Source: Burkholderiaceae bacterium
GTDB lineage: Bacteria; Pseudomonadota; Gammaproteobacteria; Burkholderiales; Burkholderiaceae
DNA length: 44,914 bases
NCBI GenBank assembly: GCA_947380285.1
Contig: CANCQD010000004.1
Location: 1 to 44,914, forward strand
Direction: 5' to 3'
A model generated the notes under the pieces. That model made no database searches and was not told the DNA's origin. It saw nothing but the letters and a program-made list of their open reading frames with translations. Position numbers and translations under genes: made by a program. Each line of letters starts with the position of its first letter. Position 1 is the first letter of the stretch. Of this stretch, positions 27,405 through 36,260 are shown in pieces.

Positions 27405-27468
27405 GCTAGTCTAATAAGCTATAAAAGTCTTTAAATACAATGACTTGCGTGATCCTCAAAAAACTAAA

Positions 27469-27502
27469 TCAACCCATGTATTCAACTCATGTCATGAGTT
27501 GA
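27469..27502 (+). repeat. Left arm-type integrase binding sites
   Basis: TCAACCCATGT (27469-27479) and TCAACTCATGT (27482-27492) lie in tandem with a 2-bp gap, followed by an inverted partial copy ATGAGTTGA (27494-27502). The same tandem pair with the same gap is found at 44680-44703. They lie 64 bp inside the attL core. Confidence 0.75.
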
Positions 27503-27503
27503 T

Positions 27504-27522
27504 TTGTTCTCACTAAGAACAA
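27504..27522. promoter_or_regulatory. Palindromic operator-like site, copy 1
   Basis: TTGTTCTCACTAAGAACAA, 7-bp perfect arms around CACTA. An identical 19-mer lies at 36317-36335 and a related palindrome at 44647-44664. It is 67 bp upstream of the recombinase start and could overlap its -35 region. Confidence 0.6.
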
Positions 27523-27589
27523 CCTTGTAATCCCCACCAGAACCTTTACCTTCCACCACTTCTAGAACGCATTTAGAAGGGGTTTGGAG

Positions 27590-28168
27590 ATGAAAAAAGT
27601 CTGTCTGTATTGTCGAGTGTCAACCACACATCAAACCTCTGATAATCAACTCAGGGAGCTTCGAGCGGTCGCTGAGCGTATGGGTTATGAAATCATTTCA
27701 GAGTTTATTGATAACGGTATATCGGGCGCCAAATCAAGAAAAGATCGACCCGCACTAGAAGAAATGATGAAGATGGCAACTAAAAGACAGTTTGAGGTGG
27801 TCATGTGCTGGTCAATAGATCGATTGGGTAGAAGTCTTCAGCATCTAGTTGAAATACTCAATGAACTTCAAGCAATGAAGATTGATCTATTCTTTATGCA
27901 ACAGGGAATGGACACAACAACACCTAGCGGGCGAATGATCTTCTCAGTATTTGGAGCAATAGGGGAGTTTGAGAGAAATCTAATTCGAGAAAGGGTTATT
28001 GCAGGGCAGCAAAGAGCAAAAGCATCAGGGGTTCATATTGGTCGACCAACCAAGATGAATGATGGGATGAGATCAGCAATTAAGGTAATGCATGCAAACG
28101 GTATGAGTATTCGGCAAATAGCAAAATCTTGCAAAGTAGGCATTGGGACTGTTTATTCCGTCTTGTAA
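27590..28168 (+). CDS. Serine recombinase, resolvase/invertase family
   Basis: A 192-residue small serine recombinase from ATG 27590 (AAGGGG upstream; a TTG two codons earlier is possible). The N-terminal catalytic domain carries YCRVST with nucleophile Ser11 and the conserved Arg9, SGAKSRKDRPALEEMM, DRLGRSLQHLV and TPSGRMIFSVFGAIGEFERNLIRER with the long E helix. The C-terminus has a Hin-type helix-turn-helix (GMSIRQIAKSCKVGIGTVYSVL). It should act on DNA as resolvase or invertase. It sits at the left end of the island, apart from the tyrosine integrase at the right end. Its target sites were not identified. Confidence 0.93.
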   Translation: MKKVCLYCRVSTTHQTSDNQLRELRAVAERMGYEIISEFIDNGISGAKSRKDRPALEEMMKMATKRQFEVVMCWSIDRLGRSLQHLVEILNELQAMKIDLFFMQQGMDTTTPSGRMIFSVFGAIGEFERNLIRERVIAGQQRAKASGVHIGRPTKMNDGMRSAIKVMHANGMSIRQIAKSCKVGIGTVYSVL

Positions 28169-28361
28169 GTAAAAACTAATTTAGAGAGCAAAAGAGGGGG
28201 TAGATGAGGATTGTGGATAGTCATAATATAGTGGTAGATTTAATAACCAATAAGAATTAGCAAACCTTGAGGATAGGGAAATTAAAAGTGAAAAAACCAT
28301 TATTACAAATCCCCATTTTGATCTCCAAAAGATTTGACGCATAATTTCTAAAATTATAAAA

Positions 28362-28832
28362 ATGAAAATAAATCTGAAGGTAATTGCATCAATATCGTTG
28401 ATATTAGTATTGATCAGTTGCGGAAAATCGGAAAAGATTTCTGCAGTTCAGGGTGAATGGAAGTCAGGATTTGGGCAAGGAACTATAGAATATTTTATTG
28501 ATAACGGACCAGGGAATCAGGTTTATATCGCATGTCCAAGTAATGCAGCTGCAAGCATATCTGCAACAATTTTAGGAAAAGATCCCGATGCGAAAAAAGG
28601 TGAAAAAATTACTTTCATAATCGACTCAATAGAATATCGCAACGAGTACTTAAATAACGACTGTAAAGTATGTTCAGAAAACTTTGTCTTTTTCTGGGAT
28701 AAGTTGCGAAATGCTAAAAGCTTATCCGTAAAGTTTTCTGATTCGGTTCATTCTGAATTTTCAGTATCAAAGCTTAATGCAGTATTACCGCCATTAGATA
28801 AGTCACAATGTCTAGTCGCCGATCAAATGTAG
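28362..28832 (+). CDS. Putative lipoprotein, unknown function
   Basis: A 156-residue protein with a lipoprotein signal: MKINLKVIASISLILVLISC, lipobox LISC with Cys20. The mature part has two more cysteine clusters (YIACPS, NDCKVCS, SQC). The region NQVYIACPSNAAASISATILGKDP looks beta-rich. I do not recognise the family. A 193-bp gap precedes it, in which I see only AT-rich DNA. Confidence 0.7.
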   Translation: MKINLKVIASISLILVLISCGKSEKISAVQGEWKSGFGQGTIEYFIDNGPGNQVYIACPSNAAASISATILGKDPDAKKGEKITFIIDSIEYRNEYLNNDCKVCSENFVFFWDKLRNAKSLSVKFSDSVHSEFSVSKLNAVLPPLDKSQCLVADQM

Positions 28833-28881
28833 ATTCTTATATTAAATTGACTCAAATAAAAATTTAATAAATGATGACCAA

Positions 28882-29721
28882 ATGAAGAAATTCATAATTA
28901 CCGTGTTAACTATATTTGCAATTGCTGGATGTGTTTCTATAATTTCAGATCCACAGGTTGGCATGGATTTTGATCTTATGTGGGCAGGCAAAGGCAATGC
29001 ATACGTTCCAGTGGGTGGATCTACAAGCGGAATGGTTTATCGAAATACTCGGGAATACTCGAAAAACTTTAACGGAGGAGTTATTGTCTCGGAGGGAAGA
29101 ATTGTAAAAGTACTTTCAGCAAATGAAATGAATGCTTATCTTTCGCAATCAAATCAGTCAAATAAACCAAATCCATCGGAAAAAGAAAAACAAAAAGAAC
29201 TTGCGCAAAAAAGAAGTACTCAGGAGTCTCAAGAAAATATTGCTAAAAAAAGAACTCTTGCACAAAAAAATATTGTTTCACAAGCGCTTAATTATGCAAG
29301 TGGTACAAAAGAAGACTCCTCAGGGTACCAATTTTTTTATCCAATAGACATAACAAGCGGAAAGTGTATATATGGTTTGGCACTTGATAAATCTAAAACC
29401 CCTGCTGAGGTTTCAATGCTAAACGCATTAACTGCAATGTATACAGGAAGTGCGGGAAATAAAAATGAAGAAGATCAAATCATCGATTTAAACAAAGGGG
29501 ACATTTCACGAGTTGCTTTTTACAAGCTAAATGGAAACTACCCTAATTATAAAATTGGAAATCAATGGTTTACTGGTGACGCATATTTAAAATACCAGTC
29601 AAGAGTTGAAGGCTTACCTGATTGGTTTCAGTGTGATAGTTCATCCTGCTCAATAGATCGATTAAGAAGAGCTTGGGGTGTTATAGCTAGTCAATGCAGG
29701 GGCGCAAAGAAAGCCTTTTAG
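28882..29721 (+). CDS. Putative lipoprotein with a KKAF C-terminal domain
   Basis: A 279-residue protein with a lipobox (MKKFIITVLTIFAIAGC). The mature N-terminus is about 75 residues, followed by a Lys/Glu/Gln-rich coiled stretch at about 90-130. From IVSQALNYASG to the end is a domain also found in the minus-strand gene at 41363-42076: both start (I/V)VSQ.LNY.SG, share a C-Ile-Tyr strand, and end DRL.R.W..I.S..C.G.KKAF followed by the stop. The function is unknown. The second copy is anchored by a membrane helix, which suggests a domain working on the periplasmic side. Confidence 0.72.
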   Translation: MKKFIITVLTIFAIAGCVSIISDPQVGMDFDLMWAGKGNAYVPVGGSTSGMVYRNTREYSKNFNGGVIVSEGRIVKVLSANEMNAYLSQSNQSNKPNPSEKEKQKELAQKRSTQESQENIAKKRTLAQKNIVSQALNYASGTKEDSSGYQFFYPIDITSGKCIYGLALDKSKTPAEVSMLNALTAMYTGSAGNKNEEDQIIDLNKGDISRVAFYKLNGNYPNYKIGNQWFTGDAYLKYQSRVEGLPDWFQCDSSSCSIDRLRRAWGVIASQCRGAKKAF

Positions 29722-29763
29722 TTTTTTTAACTTTCTCAATACACAATTAAGCGTAAGGTTTTT

Positions 29764-30015
29764 ATGGACTCAATTGCAGCTGGAATTGCCCACTATTTTC
29801 TTGTTTGTCTTAGATCAATTGAGGCAGAGTCTGTAATTGATTACATAGCAAAACATTACAGAAACCCCAATCTATTGAATCAATGCATTCAGAGTAATCA
29901 AGACTTCATCTCTAGTTGTGGGGAATTCACAATGATCGGATATATCATCATTTTCTTTTTTATTACCTCAATTATAGGCAGGGGATTCTTTTTCTTTTCA
30001 TCTTCATCTAATTAG
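29764..30015 (+). CDS. Small membrane protein, unknown
   Basis: An 83-residue protein with TAAGG five bases before the ATG. The N-terminal half is amphipathic with two cysteines (QCIQ, SSCGE). The C-terminal half is one hydrophobic helix, MIGYIIIFFFITSIIGRGFFFF. No family recognised. Lies between the KKAF lipoprotein and the Sel1 protein on the same strand. Confidence 0.55.
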   Translation: MDSIAAGIAHYFLVCLRSIEAESVIDYIAKHYRNPNLLNQCIQSNQDFISSCGEFTMIGYIIIFFFITSIIGRGFFFFSSSSN

Positions 30016-30038
30016 AAAATCTTTCAAGAGTAAGGATA

Positions 30039-31151
30039 ATGAAAAAAATATTGATCATATTAGCTGCATTTACTTATCTTTCAGCCTTTGCTGCTACTAA
30101 ACAAGATGCTGAGGATGCTTACTCTAGGAAAGATTATGGTAAAGCCCTTGCAATATGGAGCGAGTATGTCGATAAAAATGATCCAGACGCTCAATTTTGG
30201 GTCGCAACTATGTATAGCAATGGTTATGGCGTGGAACAAAATAAAGCAAAAGCTTTTTCCTTGTATCTAAAGTCAGCCAATGGAGGGGAGATAACATCAC
30301 AATATAACGTTGCAAATATGTACTACAACGGTATTGGTGTTAATAAAGATTTAAAGCAATCGGCAAATTGGTTTAAAAAGGCTGCTGATAATGGTGATGC
30401 TGACTCACAGTTCAGATATGGAAGTGCTTTACATAAAGGTGAGGGTGTAAAGAAAGATCCTGCTCAGGCATATAAGTATTTCAAGATGTCTGCTTTGAAC
30501 GGTAATATATCCGCACAGCATGCTGTTGGCCTTTATCTAACCGACTTAGAATATTTTCCAAACGTCAGACTTGTCGAAAAGAATAAATCATTTTTTAATG
30601 CAAAGGATATGGGCTTAAGATGGTTGAAATTGGCGTCTGATACTGGAAGTCAATCTGCGTTAGACAGATTACTTGAATTGGAAGCAAGAGATAAGTCGCT
30701 TAAGAGGCTGGGCGATATGATTGGGAAAGCCCAAACTGGGATTTCATCTAATGACGATGAAACCTATGCGAGATCTGGCGTATACAGGCGTGAGGACCAA
30801 AGGAAAACAAAGTATGGAGACATTGGTGTATTGAATGAAAAAGATAAGGCATTATTCATTTATAAAGATGCGCCATTAATCCCGTCAATTCAAGCAAAAA
30901 ATAGAGTTCGGATTGATGAGGTAATTGAGTTGAATAATAATATCTATATATTGGTGATGGTTGATGATGGAGAAAAAGGTTGTTACGGCAATTTTCGATG
31001 GATAACTTTGTTGGGTGCCAATGTCAATACTACCGATGTATTTGGCAATTGCTCCGGTATTGCGGATATAGTTATCAAGGATGGTAAATTTGAGATGACT
31101 ATGCCGAAATATAAAGATAAGAAAAGAGAGAGCTTTACATTTAATGGATAG
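30039..31151 (+). CDS. Exported Sel1-repeat (TPR-like) protein
   Basis: A 370-residue protein with AAGGA before the ATG and a signal peptide ending ...SAFA before ATKQDAEDAY. Residues 45-160 contain about three to four Sel1 repeats (DAQFWVATMYSNGYGVEQNKAKAFSLYLKSA; SQYNVANMYYNGIGVNKDLKQSANWFKKAA; SQFRYGSALHKGEGVKKDPAQAYKYFK). These form an alpha-solenoid for protein-protein contact. The last 110 residues are beta-rich (GDIGVLNEKDKALFIYKDAPLIPSI...) and resemble a domain seen in assorted small exported proteins; its role is unknown. Confidence 0.85.
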   Translation: MKKILIILAAFTYLSAFAATKQDAEDAYSRKDYGKALAIWSEYVDKNDPDAQFWVATMYSNGYGVEQNKAKAFSLYLKSANGGEITSQYNVANMYYNGIGVNKDLKQSANWFKKAADNGDADSQFRYGSALHKGEGVKKDPAQAYKYFKMSALNGNISAQHAVGLYLTDLEYFPNVRLVEKNKSFFNAKDMGLRWLKLASDTGSQSALDRLLELEARDKSLKRLGDMIGKAQTGISSNDDETYARSGVYRREDQRKTKYGDIGVLNEKDKALFIYKDAPLIPSIQAKNRVRIDEVIELNNNIYILVMVDDGEKGCYGNFRWITLLGANVNTTDVFGNCSGIADIVIKDGKFEMTMPKYKDKKRESFTFNG

Positions 31152-31166
31152 GCTATCAAATTTATA

Positions 31167-31182
31167 CGGAATAAGTATTCCG
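31167..31182. repeat. Short perfect hairpin after the Sel1 gene
   Basis: CGGAATA-AG-TATTCCG, 7-bp arms with a 2-nt loop, 15 bp after the stop. No T run follows, so it is not a clear terminator. Confidence 0.4.
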
Positions 31183-31244
31183 GCATCTAGAATGAATTTT
31201 TAATGCGATCTTCCATGATCGTCTCAAATACAATTAAGGTATTT

Positions 31245-31268
31245 AATCATAGCCAATTTGCTATGATT
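31245..31268. promoter_or_regulatory. Palindrome upstream of the MBOAT operon
   Basis: AATCATAGC-CAATTT-GCTATGATT: perfect 9-bp arms around 6 bp, 36 bp before the ATG of the acyltransferase gene. The position fits an operator for a dimeric repressor, or a leader hairpin. Not seen elsewhere in the window. Confidence 0.5.
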
Positions 31269-31304
31269 GTGTAATATCCAATTAATTTCATATAGTTGCA
31301 AATT

Positions 31305-32702
31305 ATGAGCTTTTTATCCCCAGAATTTGCATTTTTTTCCATTATTTTTTTCCCAATTTATTGGGCACTTAATAGCCAAAAAAAAATACAATCAATCTTT
31401 CTTACATCTATAAGTTTTTTTATTTATTTTTGTTTTTCTAAAATATTTGCATTGGTGTTGCTCTTATTTTGCCTTTATTTATGGTTGATGGGTAGATGGA
31501 TATCGATTACCAGTCTAAATCGTAGGAGGGTTCTAGAGTTTGCTATTGGTCTTATGGTGTTAATTCTTGTCTTAATATTTTTTAAATATTTTGAACTGAT
31601 TAGACAAACATCATTATCGATCCTTAACTTTTTAGGATTGAATGTATTTATACCTGCTTTAGATATTGTGGCACCTGCTGGGATCTCCTTTTTTACATTT
31701 CAAGCTATTACATACCTCACCTGGAGATATCAAAATCCGAGTGAAAAAGCCTCAGTCATTGATACAACTTTGTACCTATCATTTTGGCCCACTTTATTTG
31801 CGGGCCCAATCTTTCGAGCCCAAGACTTTTTTAGACAACTATCAGGACCAAATGTCGGTTCACCAATAGAAGTTAGTAAGGCTATTTACTTCATCCTACT
31901 GGGGCTATTACAAAAATTAGTTTTTGCTAATTGGCTGGAAAATACTTTTGTTTATAAGGTATTTGAATATCCCGAGGCTCAAAATTTTATTTCAGTCTTT
32001 TCTGCAGTCTTGGGATATTCACTTCAGATATTTCTTGATTTTTCTGGGTACACTTTAATTGTTACTGGTCTGGGATTCCTGCTTGGATATAAATTGCCAA
32101 TCAATTTTATGCAGCCATATTTAGCTATTAATCTGCAAGACTTTTGGCGTCGCTGGCATATTTCTCTATCAACATTTATTCGTGACTATGTATATATCCC
32201 TCTAGGCGGAAATCAAAAGGGTTTTGTTCGGGAGCAGTTTAATCTTTTGGCTGCTATGGTTTTAAGTGGCCTCTGGCATGGCGCTAGCTATACATTCATC
32301 TTGTGGGGTATTTTGCACGGTTTTGGGGCTGTTTACTTGAACGTATCTCATAGATTTCTGCATGTAAAAATTCCCATCATTCTGTCGCGCATATTTACGC
32401 TCCTCTTTGTTGGATTTGCATGGATATTTTTTAGGTCATCCACGATTGATAATGCTTTAACACTTATAGGCTCCGCACTTAAATTTAAATTTGCCTTTAG
32501 TCTAAATTTTCTTGCCCTTATTTTTTTCACAGCTGTGTTTTTTGTTGCTAGCGTTAACGCCCAGAGGATCCAAGATTTTTTTATAGAGGTAATTAAATCT
32601 ACCAAGACCATCACATTGAGTCTTATTATCCTACTTTTTTCTTTTTTACTAGTTTTATTAGGCCCATCTGGCGTACCTAATTTTATTTATTACCGCTTTT
32701 AA
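31305..32702 (+). CDS. MBOAT O-acyltransferase (AlgI/PatA-like)
   Basis: A 465-residue integral membrane protein from ATG 31305 (an in-frame TTG lies three codons upstream). About ten hydrophobic segments. The family motifs are present: APAGISFFTFQAITYLTWRYQ, FWPTLFAGPIFRAQDF, FWRRWHISLSTFIRDYVYIPLGG with His285, and LSGLWHGASYTFILWGILHG with the catalytic His325. AlgI/PatA proteins move acetyl groups across the inner membrane to polysaccharide or peptidoglycan through an SGNH partner. Two SGNH genes follow at 1 bp and by 4-bp overlap, so the three form a cassette. The acceptor polymer is not known. Confidence 0.92.
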   Translation: MSFLSPEFAFFSIIFFPIYWALNSQKKIQSIFLTSISFFIYFCFSKIFALVLLLFCLYLWLMGRWISITSLNRRRVLEFAIGLMVLILVLIFFKYFELIRQTSLSILNFLGLNVFIPALDIVAPAGISFFTFQAITYLTWRYQNPSEKASVIDTTLYLSFWPTLFAGPIFRAQDFFRQLSGPNVGSPIEVSKAIYFILLGLLQKLVFANWLENTFVYKVFEYPEAQNFISVFSAVLGYSLQIFLDFSGYTLIVTGLGFLLGYKLPINFMQPYLAINLQDFWRRWHISLSTFIRDYVYIPLGGNQKGFVREQFNLLAAMVLSGLWHGASYTFILWGILHGFGAVYLNVSHRFLHVKIPIILSRIFTLLFVGFAWIFFRSSTIDNALTLIGSALKFKFAFSLNFLALIFFTAVFFVASVNAQRIQDFFIEVIKSTKTITLSLIILLFSFLLVLLGPSGVPNFIYYRF

Positions 32703-32703
32703 T

Positions 32704-33624
32704 ATGAACGCCAAGAAAACAAATATTTTTTTTATAGCTGCTACAGTAATTCTTCTGAACACTTTTCTTTGGTTGGACTCACTTGATGCCTATCTGAGCA
32801 CTCAATATCATGTAACCTTAAGCGAATATTTTCCTGACGCCTTATTTCAACCATCGATAAAATTAAAAAAAGTCCTATCTAGTAAAAACTCAAACTCTGA
32901 TATTGATCCGCCTATAAAGTCTGACAATTCTAGTGGAATCAGAGTGTCTTCATCTAATAAGAAGTCTGATCAGTCAAATAATTCTCTCGATCTAAGTCCT
33001 GAAGTTCGCATCCTATTTGCTGGCGATTCTATGATGCAAGGCATTGCACCAGTTGCAATTTCAAGCCTACGAAAAATCCACCCAGAAGGCTATTTTGAAG
33101 ATTTGAGCAAACAAAGTACAGGACTCACAGTTAATCGATATTTGGACTGGCCAGCTACTATTAAGGAGCAAATTACAAAGAAGCACTTTGATTGCGTTGT
33201 TATATTCTTAGGTCCAAATGATCCCTGGGATATTGTTGATGGCAAGCAAAGATTTAAATTTCCATCTCCAGAGTGGGAAGATAAGTATCGGAGTCGAGTA
33301 AGGGAGGTTTTAGATTTTGCCTCTTTTAGTCGTGTCAAAATTATATGGATAGGCCTCCCTTCAATGAGGGAGGATAGGCTGCATAAAGGAGCGGTCATTC
33401 AGAATAAGATTTTTAAGGAAGAGATGAGTGCATATGGCTTCAATTTCATTTCTACAGAAGATCTATTAGGGAATCTAGAGCATCCTTTTAAAAACTATAT
33501 ATTTGATTCAAATGGAAAAGAGGTAGTTGTTCGGGCATCTGATGGAACTCACTTTTCACCCCAGGGACTTAGGATTATTTCTACTAAATTAGTAAGCGTA
33601 ATTACAGGGTCAAATGCTAAGTGA
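32704..33624 (+). CDS. SGNH-fold esterase/acetyltransferase-like protein (DUF459 type)
   Basis: A 306-residue protein. One N-terminal membrane helix (FFIAATVILLNTFLWL) anchors it, and a Ser/Asn/Lys-rich linker leads to the SGNH domain from about residue 100. Block I LFAGDSMMQG holds nucleophile Ser109, block III is LGPNDPWD, and block V SDGTHFSPQG holds Asp280 and His283, so the triad is complete. The acidic-aromatic sequence matches the DUF459 group. It is coupled to an MBOAT gene 1 bp upstream and a second SGNH gene overlapping downstream. Likely the periplasmic acetyl-transfer or acetyl-removal partner. Confidence 0.88.
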   Translation: MNAKKTNIFFIAATVILLNTFLWLDSLDAYLSTQYHVTLSEYFPDALFQPSIKLKKVLSSKNSNSDIDPPIKSDNSSGIRVSSSNKKSDQSNNSLDLSPEVRILFAGDSMMQGIAPVAISSLRKIHPEGYFEDLSKQSTGLTVNRYLDWPATIKEQITKKHFDCVVIFLGPNDPWDIVDGKQRFKFPSPEWEDKYRSRVREVLDFASFSRVKIIWIGLPSMREDRLHKGAVIQNKIFKEEMSAYGFNFISTEDLLGNLEHPFKNYIFDSNGKEVVVRASDGTHFSPQGLRIISTKLVSVITGSNAK

Positions 33625-34970
33625 ACTATCTTAAGATTCTTTCCTCGGGGTTTTTTATATTCTTTATAAACTTTGCAAACTCCCAAACCATTAATCTATC
33701 CACAGGCGCATCTGGATATGGGTTGGTCTGCCCTGTAATTAAGTCAAAAGCGCCTTCATTCTCAAAGCCATCGATAGTGGTCGATGTGCTTGAGCACCCA
33801 AGTGATGAAGAAGTTGCTGCGCTGAATCTACCGCAAGAGCCGGATTTTCATAATGAGACTTTATCTCCACTATTGGCTAAATTAAACTCTTCTCCTTTGC
33901 GTATTGGGCTGTGGGGTGATAGCCATGCTGCAGCAAGGTTTTTTTCAGATGAACTTATTAAGAGTTTTGTCGCCAATCCAGAAAATGTTTTGCCAACGTT
34001 TATACCTCCCTTGATGGGTCGTTCTGGAGTGCGTCTTCCAGTTAATAAAGTTTGTGTTGGTCCTGCATGGAAATATGAATATGCATATCGGGGCTCTGCT
34101 GGCGTTGAATTTTCAAGAGGTCTCGCAAAGATGACATCTAGTGTTGGTGATAGTTATATATGGGTAGACTTTGGTCGGGCAAAAAATGATGCAAAACTAA
34201 AGAGCTTGGATATTTTGTACACAATAACTGCTTCAGAATCGCCAGCAACGATTTCATTATCCATTGATGGTGGACCAGAGCAAGAGTTACTTTTAAATAA
34301 ATCAAATTTAGGATTGGTAAAAATTAATTCAGATAACAGTTTCTCGGTCTTAAAACTAAGACTTGTAAAGGGGTCTATAAGTATTGATGGATTTATTCCT
34401 GAATTTACTAAGGCTGCGGGAGTATATTTTGATACTTTTGGCATTCCTGGTGCTACAGGATTATCTTGGAAGAATATAAGCCCTGGCCATTTCTTAGCAC
34501 ATGGCATGGGTGCTTATGATCTTATTATTTTTGAATATGGCACAAATGAAGGGAACCAGCGCCCCTTTAACCTTGCGCTCTATAGTGAGAATTTAAAAGC
34601 GCAGTTGGCTAATATGAGGCAAATATATCCAGATTCAGCCTGCATACTAATTGGTCCCACCGATAGAGGTATTTTGGTTAAGCGGTCGCGTAAAAAATCA
34701 AAACAGCAATCAGCTTCTCCTAACGATTTACTGACCTTTTCGAAGGTTCACTATGAGATTAGCCAGGCTCAGAAAAATATAGGGAATAGTTATGGGTGTT
34801 CATTTTGGAATTGGCAGGATGAAATGGGTGGCGTCGGCGGGGCGTATCGCTGGGTTAGACATTCTCCACCGCTGATGGCAAGGGACTTAACTCACCTTAC
34901 TGTTGACGGGTATCAAAAGAGCGCCAGAGATTTCAGCAAGAGTTTTCAGTTAATGAATTTAAATAAGTAG
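33621..34970 (+). CDS. Exported SGNH-hydrolase-like protein (PatB/Ape1-like)
   Basis: A 449-residue protein starting at GTG 33621 inside the previous stop codon (GTGA). Signal peptide ends about ...NFANS before QTINL. The SGNH blocks are widely spaced: GLWGDSHAAARFFSDEL with Ser101, YGTNEGN as block III, and DLTHLTVDGY with Asp422 and His425. Between them (about 170-270) is an inserted beta-sandwich (WVDFGRAK...SLSIDGG), as in PatB/Ape1-type enzymes, where a carbohydrate-binding-like module interrupts the catalytic domain. With the MBOAT protein it makes a plausible two- or three-part O-acetylation machine for cell-wall or surface glycan. Whether it acts as transferase or esterase is open. 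Confidence 0.85.
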   Translation: MNYLKILSSGFFIFFINFANSQTINLSTGASGYGLVCPVIKSKAPSFSKPSIVVDVLEHPSDEEVAALNLPQEPDFHNETLSPLLAKLNSSPLRIGLWGDSHAAARFFSDELIKSFVANPENVLPTFIPPLMGRSGVRLPVNKVCVGPAWKYEYAYRGSAGVEFSRGLAKMTSSVGDSYIWVDFGRAKNDAKLKSLDILYTITASESPATISLSIDGGPEQELLLNKSNLGLVKINSDNSFSVLKLRLVKGSISIDGFIPEFTKAAGVYFDTFGIPGATGLSWKNISPGHFLAHGMGAYDLIIFEYGTNEGNQRPFNLALYSENLKAQLANMRQIYPDSACILIGPTDRGILVKRSRKKSKQQSASPNDLLTFSKVHYEISQAQKNIGNSYGCSFWNWQDEMGGVGGAYRWVRHSPPLMARDLTHLTVDGYQKSARDFSKSFQLMNLNK

Positions 34971-35334
34971 GCCCAGCTCAAGTCACAGATATGGTTAACT
35001 CTTTTTTTTGAGTAGATTCTTCTATATACGACTGGTAGTTATTTGCCAAAAAATTACACTACATATAGTGTTTTTATTGAATAAATATAAAAAAACAGAA
35101 TTTTCTAAATTATTTCACTAAATGAAATTGTCCACTACTTTCAGTTATAAGTCCATGAATATACTAGACTTATTATCAGACGTTACTTTTGGTTTACTTA
35201 TTTAATGTATTATTAGACCTAAAAGTCATTAAAGCTATATTTAATATACTTGACCTGTTATATGAAGGTTTATAAGATTCATCATCTTTTATAATTTGTG
35301 CAATGCAACATTATTTCGATGCGCACTTAAAAAT
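34971..35334. other. AT-rich intergenic region with one promoter candidate
   Basis: A 364-bp gap between the O-acetylation cassette and the lytic transglycosylase gene. It is very AT-rich, with no open frame that looks coding and no clear terminator. One promoter-like element lies at its right end and is listed separately. Confidence 0.6.
35250..35278 (+). promoter_or_regulatory. Candidate sigma-70 promoter of the island lytic transglycosylase
   Basis: TTGACC at 35250-35255, 17-bp spacer, TAAGAT at 35273-35278; about 55 bp before the preferred start. Confidence 0.45.
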
Positions 35335-36216
35335 ATGATTAAAGTTAGATTGATGAGTTTCCGGTCGGTACGGTTTGACTATGAATTAGTCGATAAAAGC
35401 ATTCGCTCCATATTTATAGAGTTATGCCAAGTCGGCTCCTCTGTAGCAAAGAGCCTTATGTTTATTGCCATTTTTGTGCTTGTGGGTTTATGGCTCTCTG
35501 GAAGTGGAACTGGCTCTGGATTTTTTGATGGAGCAAAGTTTTTAGTCCCTGATAATGCCCGCTCTCTTATTTGGCGCAATGGTTTAGAGCTTACTCTCGA
35601 AGGATCGCAAGACGATAAAGCGGAGGGATATCAAGGCATGGCCCTATTGAAGCCTGATGTTGCCTATTTGAAAGTTCCTACAATAGCGCATCTTTCTGAT
35701 AGGATCTCGGCTACAAAATTAGATCCCTTGGCACTGGATAGTAGTTTATTGGGGTCTATAAGAAACCAGAGGGCTGTCTCGGAGTATTTTGCAAATAAGT
35801 ATCTCGTTGATCGCCAAAAAATGGACGAATACGTATCTAATGCAGTTGTTGTTGGCAAGGAAGTAAAGATCGATCCAATTTTGCTGATGGCAGTAATGTC
35901 TATTGAGTCAAATTTTAATCCTAACTTGCGAAGCACAGCGGGCGCAGAGGGTTTAATGCAGGTAATGACATCAATCCATTTAGATAAGTATTTGCCTTAT
36001 GGCGGCGCAAGCCAAACAGCGCGCCCTGAGGTAAATATTCGCATAGGTGCATATATTCTCAAGTATTTCATAGCTCAAACTGGCTCTCTGGAAAATGGAC
36101 TAAGGTCTTATGTGGGTGCCGGAGAATCTGGAGAAGATGGGGGGTATATTTTAAAAGTTCTGAAGGAGCGCGATAGGCTAGTTGAGATTTGTAAATTAAA
36201 TACTAAAGCAGCGTAG
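35335..36216 (+). CDS. Membrane-anchored lytic transglycosylase (SLT family)
   Basis: About 293 residues from ATG 35335. ATG 35353 is equally possible, and TTG 35296 would add 13 residues; none has a clear ribosome site. A single membrane helix (SLMFIAIFVLVGLWLSG) lies near residues 42-58. The SLT domain starts near 180: IDPILLMAVMSIESNFNPNLRSTAGAEGLMQVM with catalytic Glu191, then NIRIGAYILKYFI and LRSYVGAGESG. It cleaves the peptidoglycan glycan strand. It is a distant relative, not a copy, of the enzyme at 19322-19945. It lies directly after an O-acetylation cassette, and O-acetylation of MurNAc blocks this enzyme class, so the pairing may be functional; that is inference. Confidence 0.88.
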   Translation: MIKVRLMSFRSVRFDYELVDKSIRSIFIELCQVGSSVAKSLMFIAIFVLVGLWLSGSGTGSGFFDGAKFLVPDNARSLIWRNGLELTLEGSQDDKAEGYQGMALLKPDVAYLKVPTIAHLSDRISATKLDPLALDSSLLGSIRNQRAVSEYFANKYLVDRQKMDEYVSNAVVVGKEVKIDPILLMAVMSIESNFNPNLRSTAGAEGLMQVMTSIHLDKYLPYGGASQTARPEVNIRIGAYILKYFIAQTGSLENGLRSYVGAGESGEDGGYILKVLKERDRLVEICKLNTKAA

Positions 36217-36260
36217 TTATAGTATCAACTTACTGAACACTTCAAAGTCTATTAAAAATC

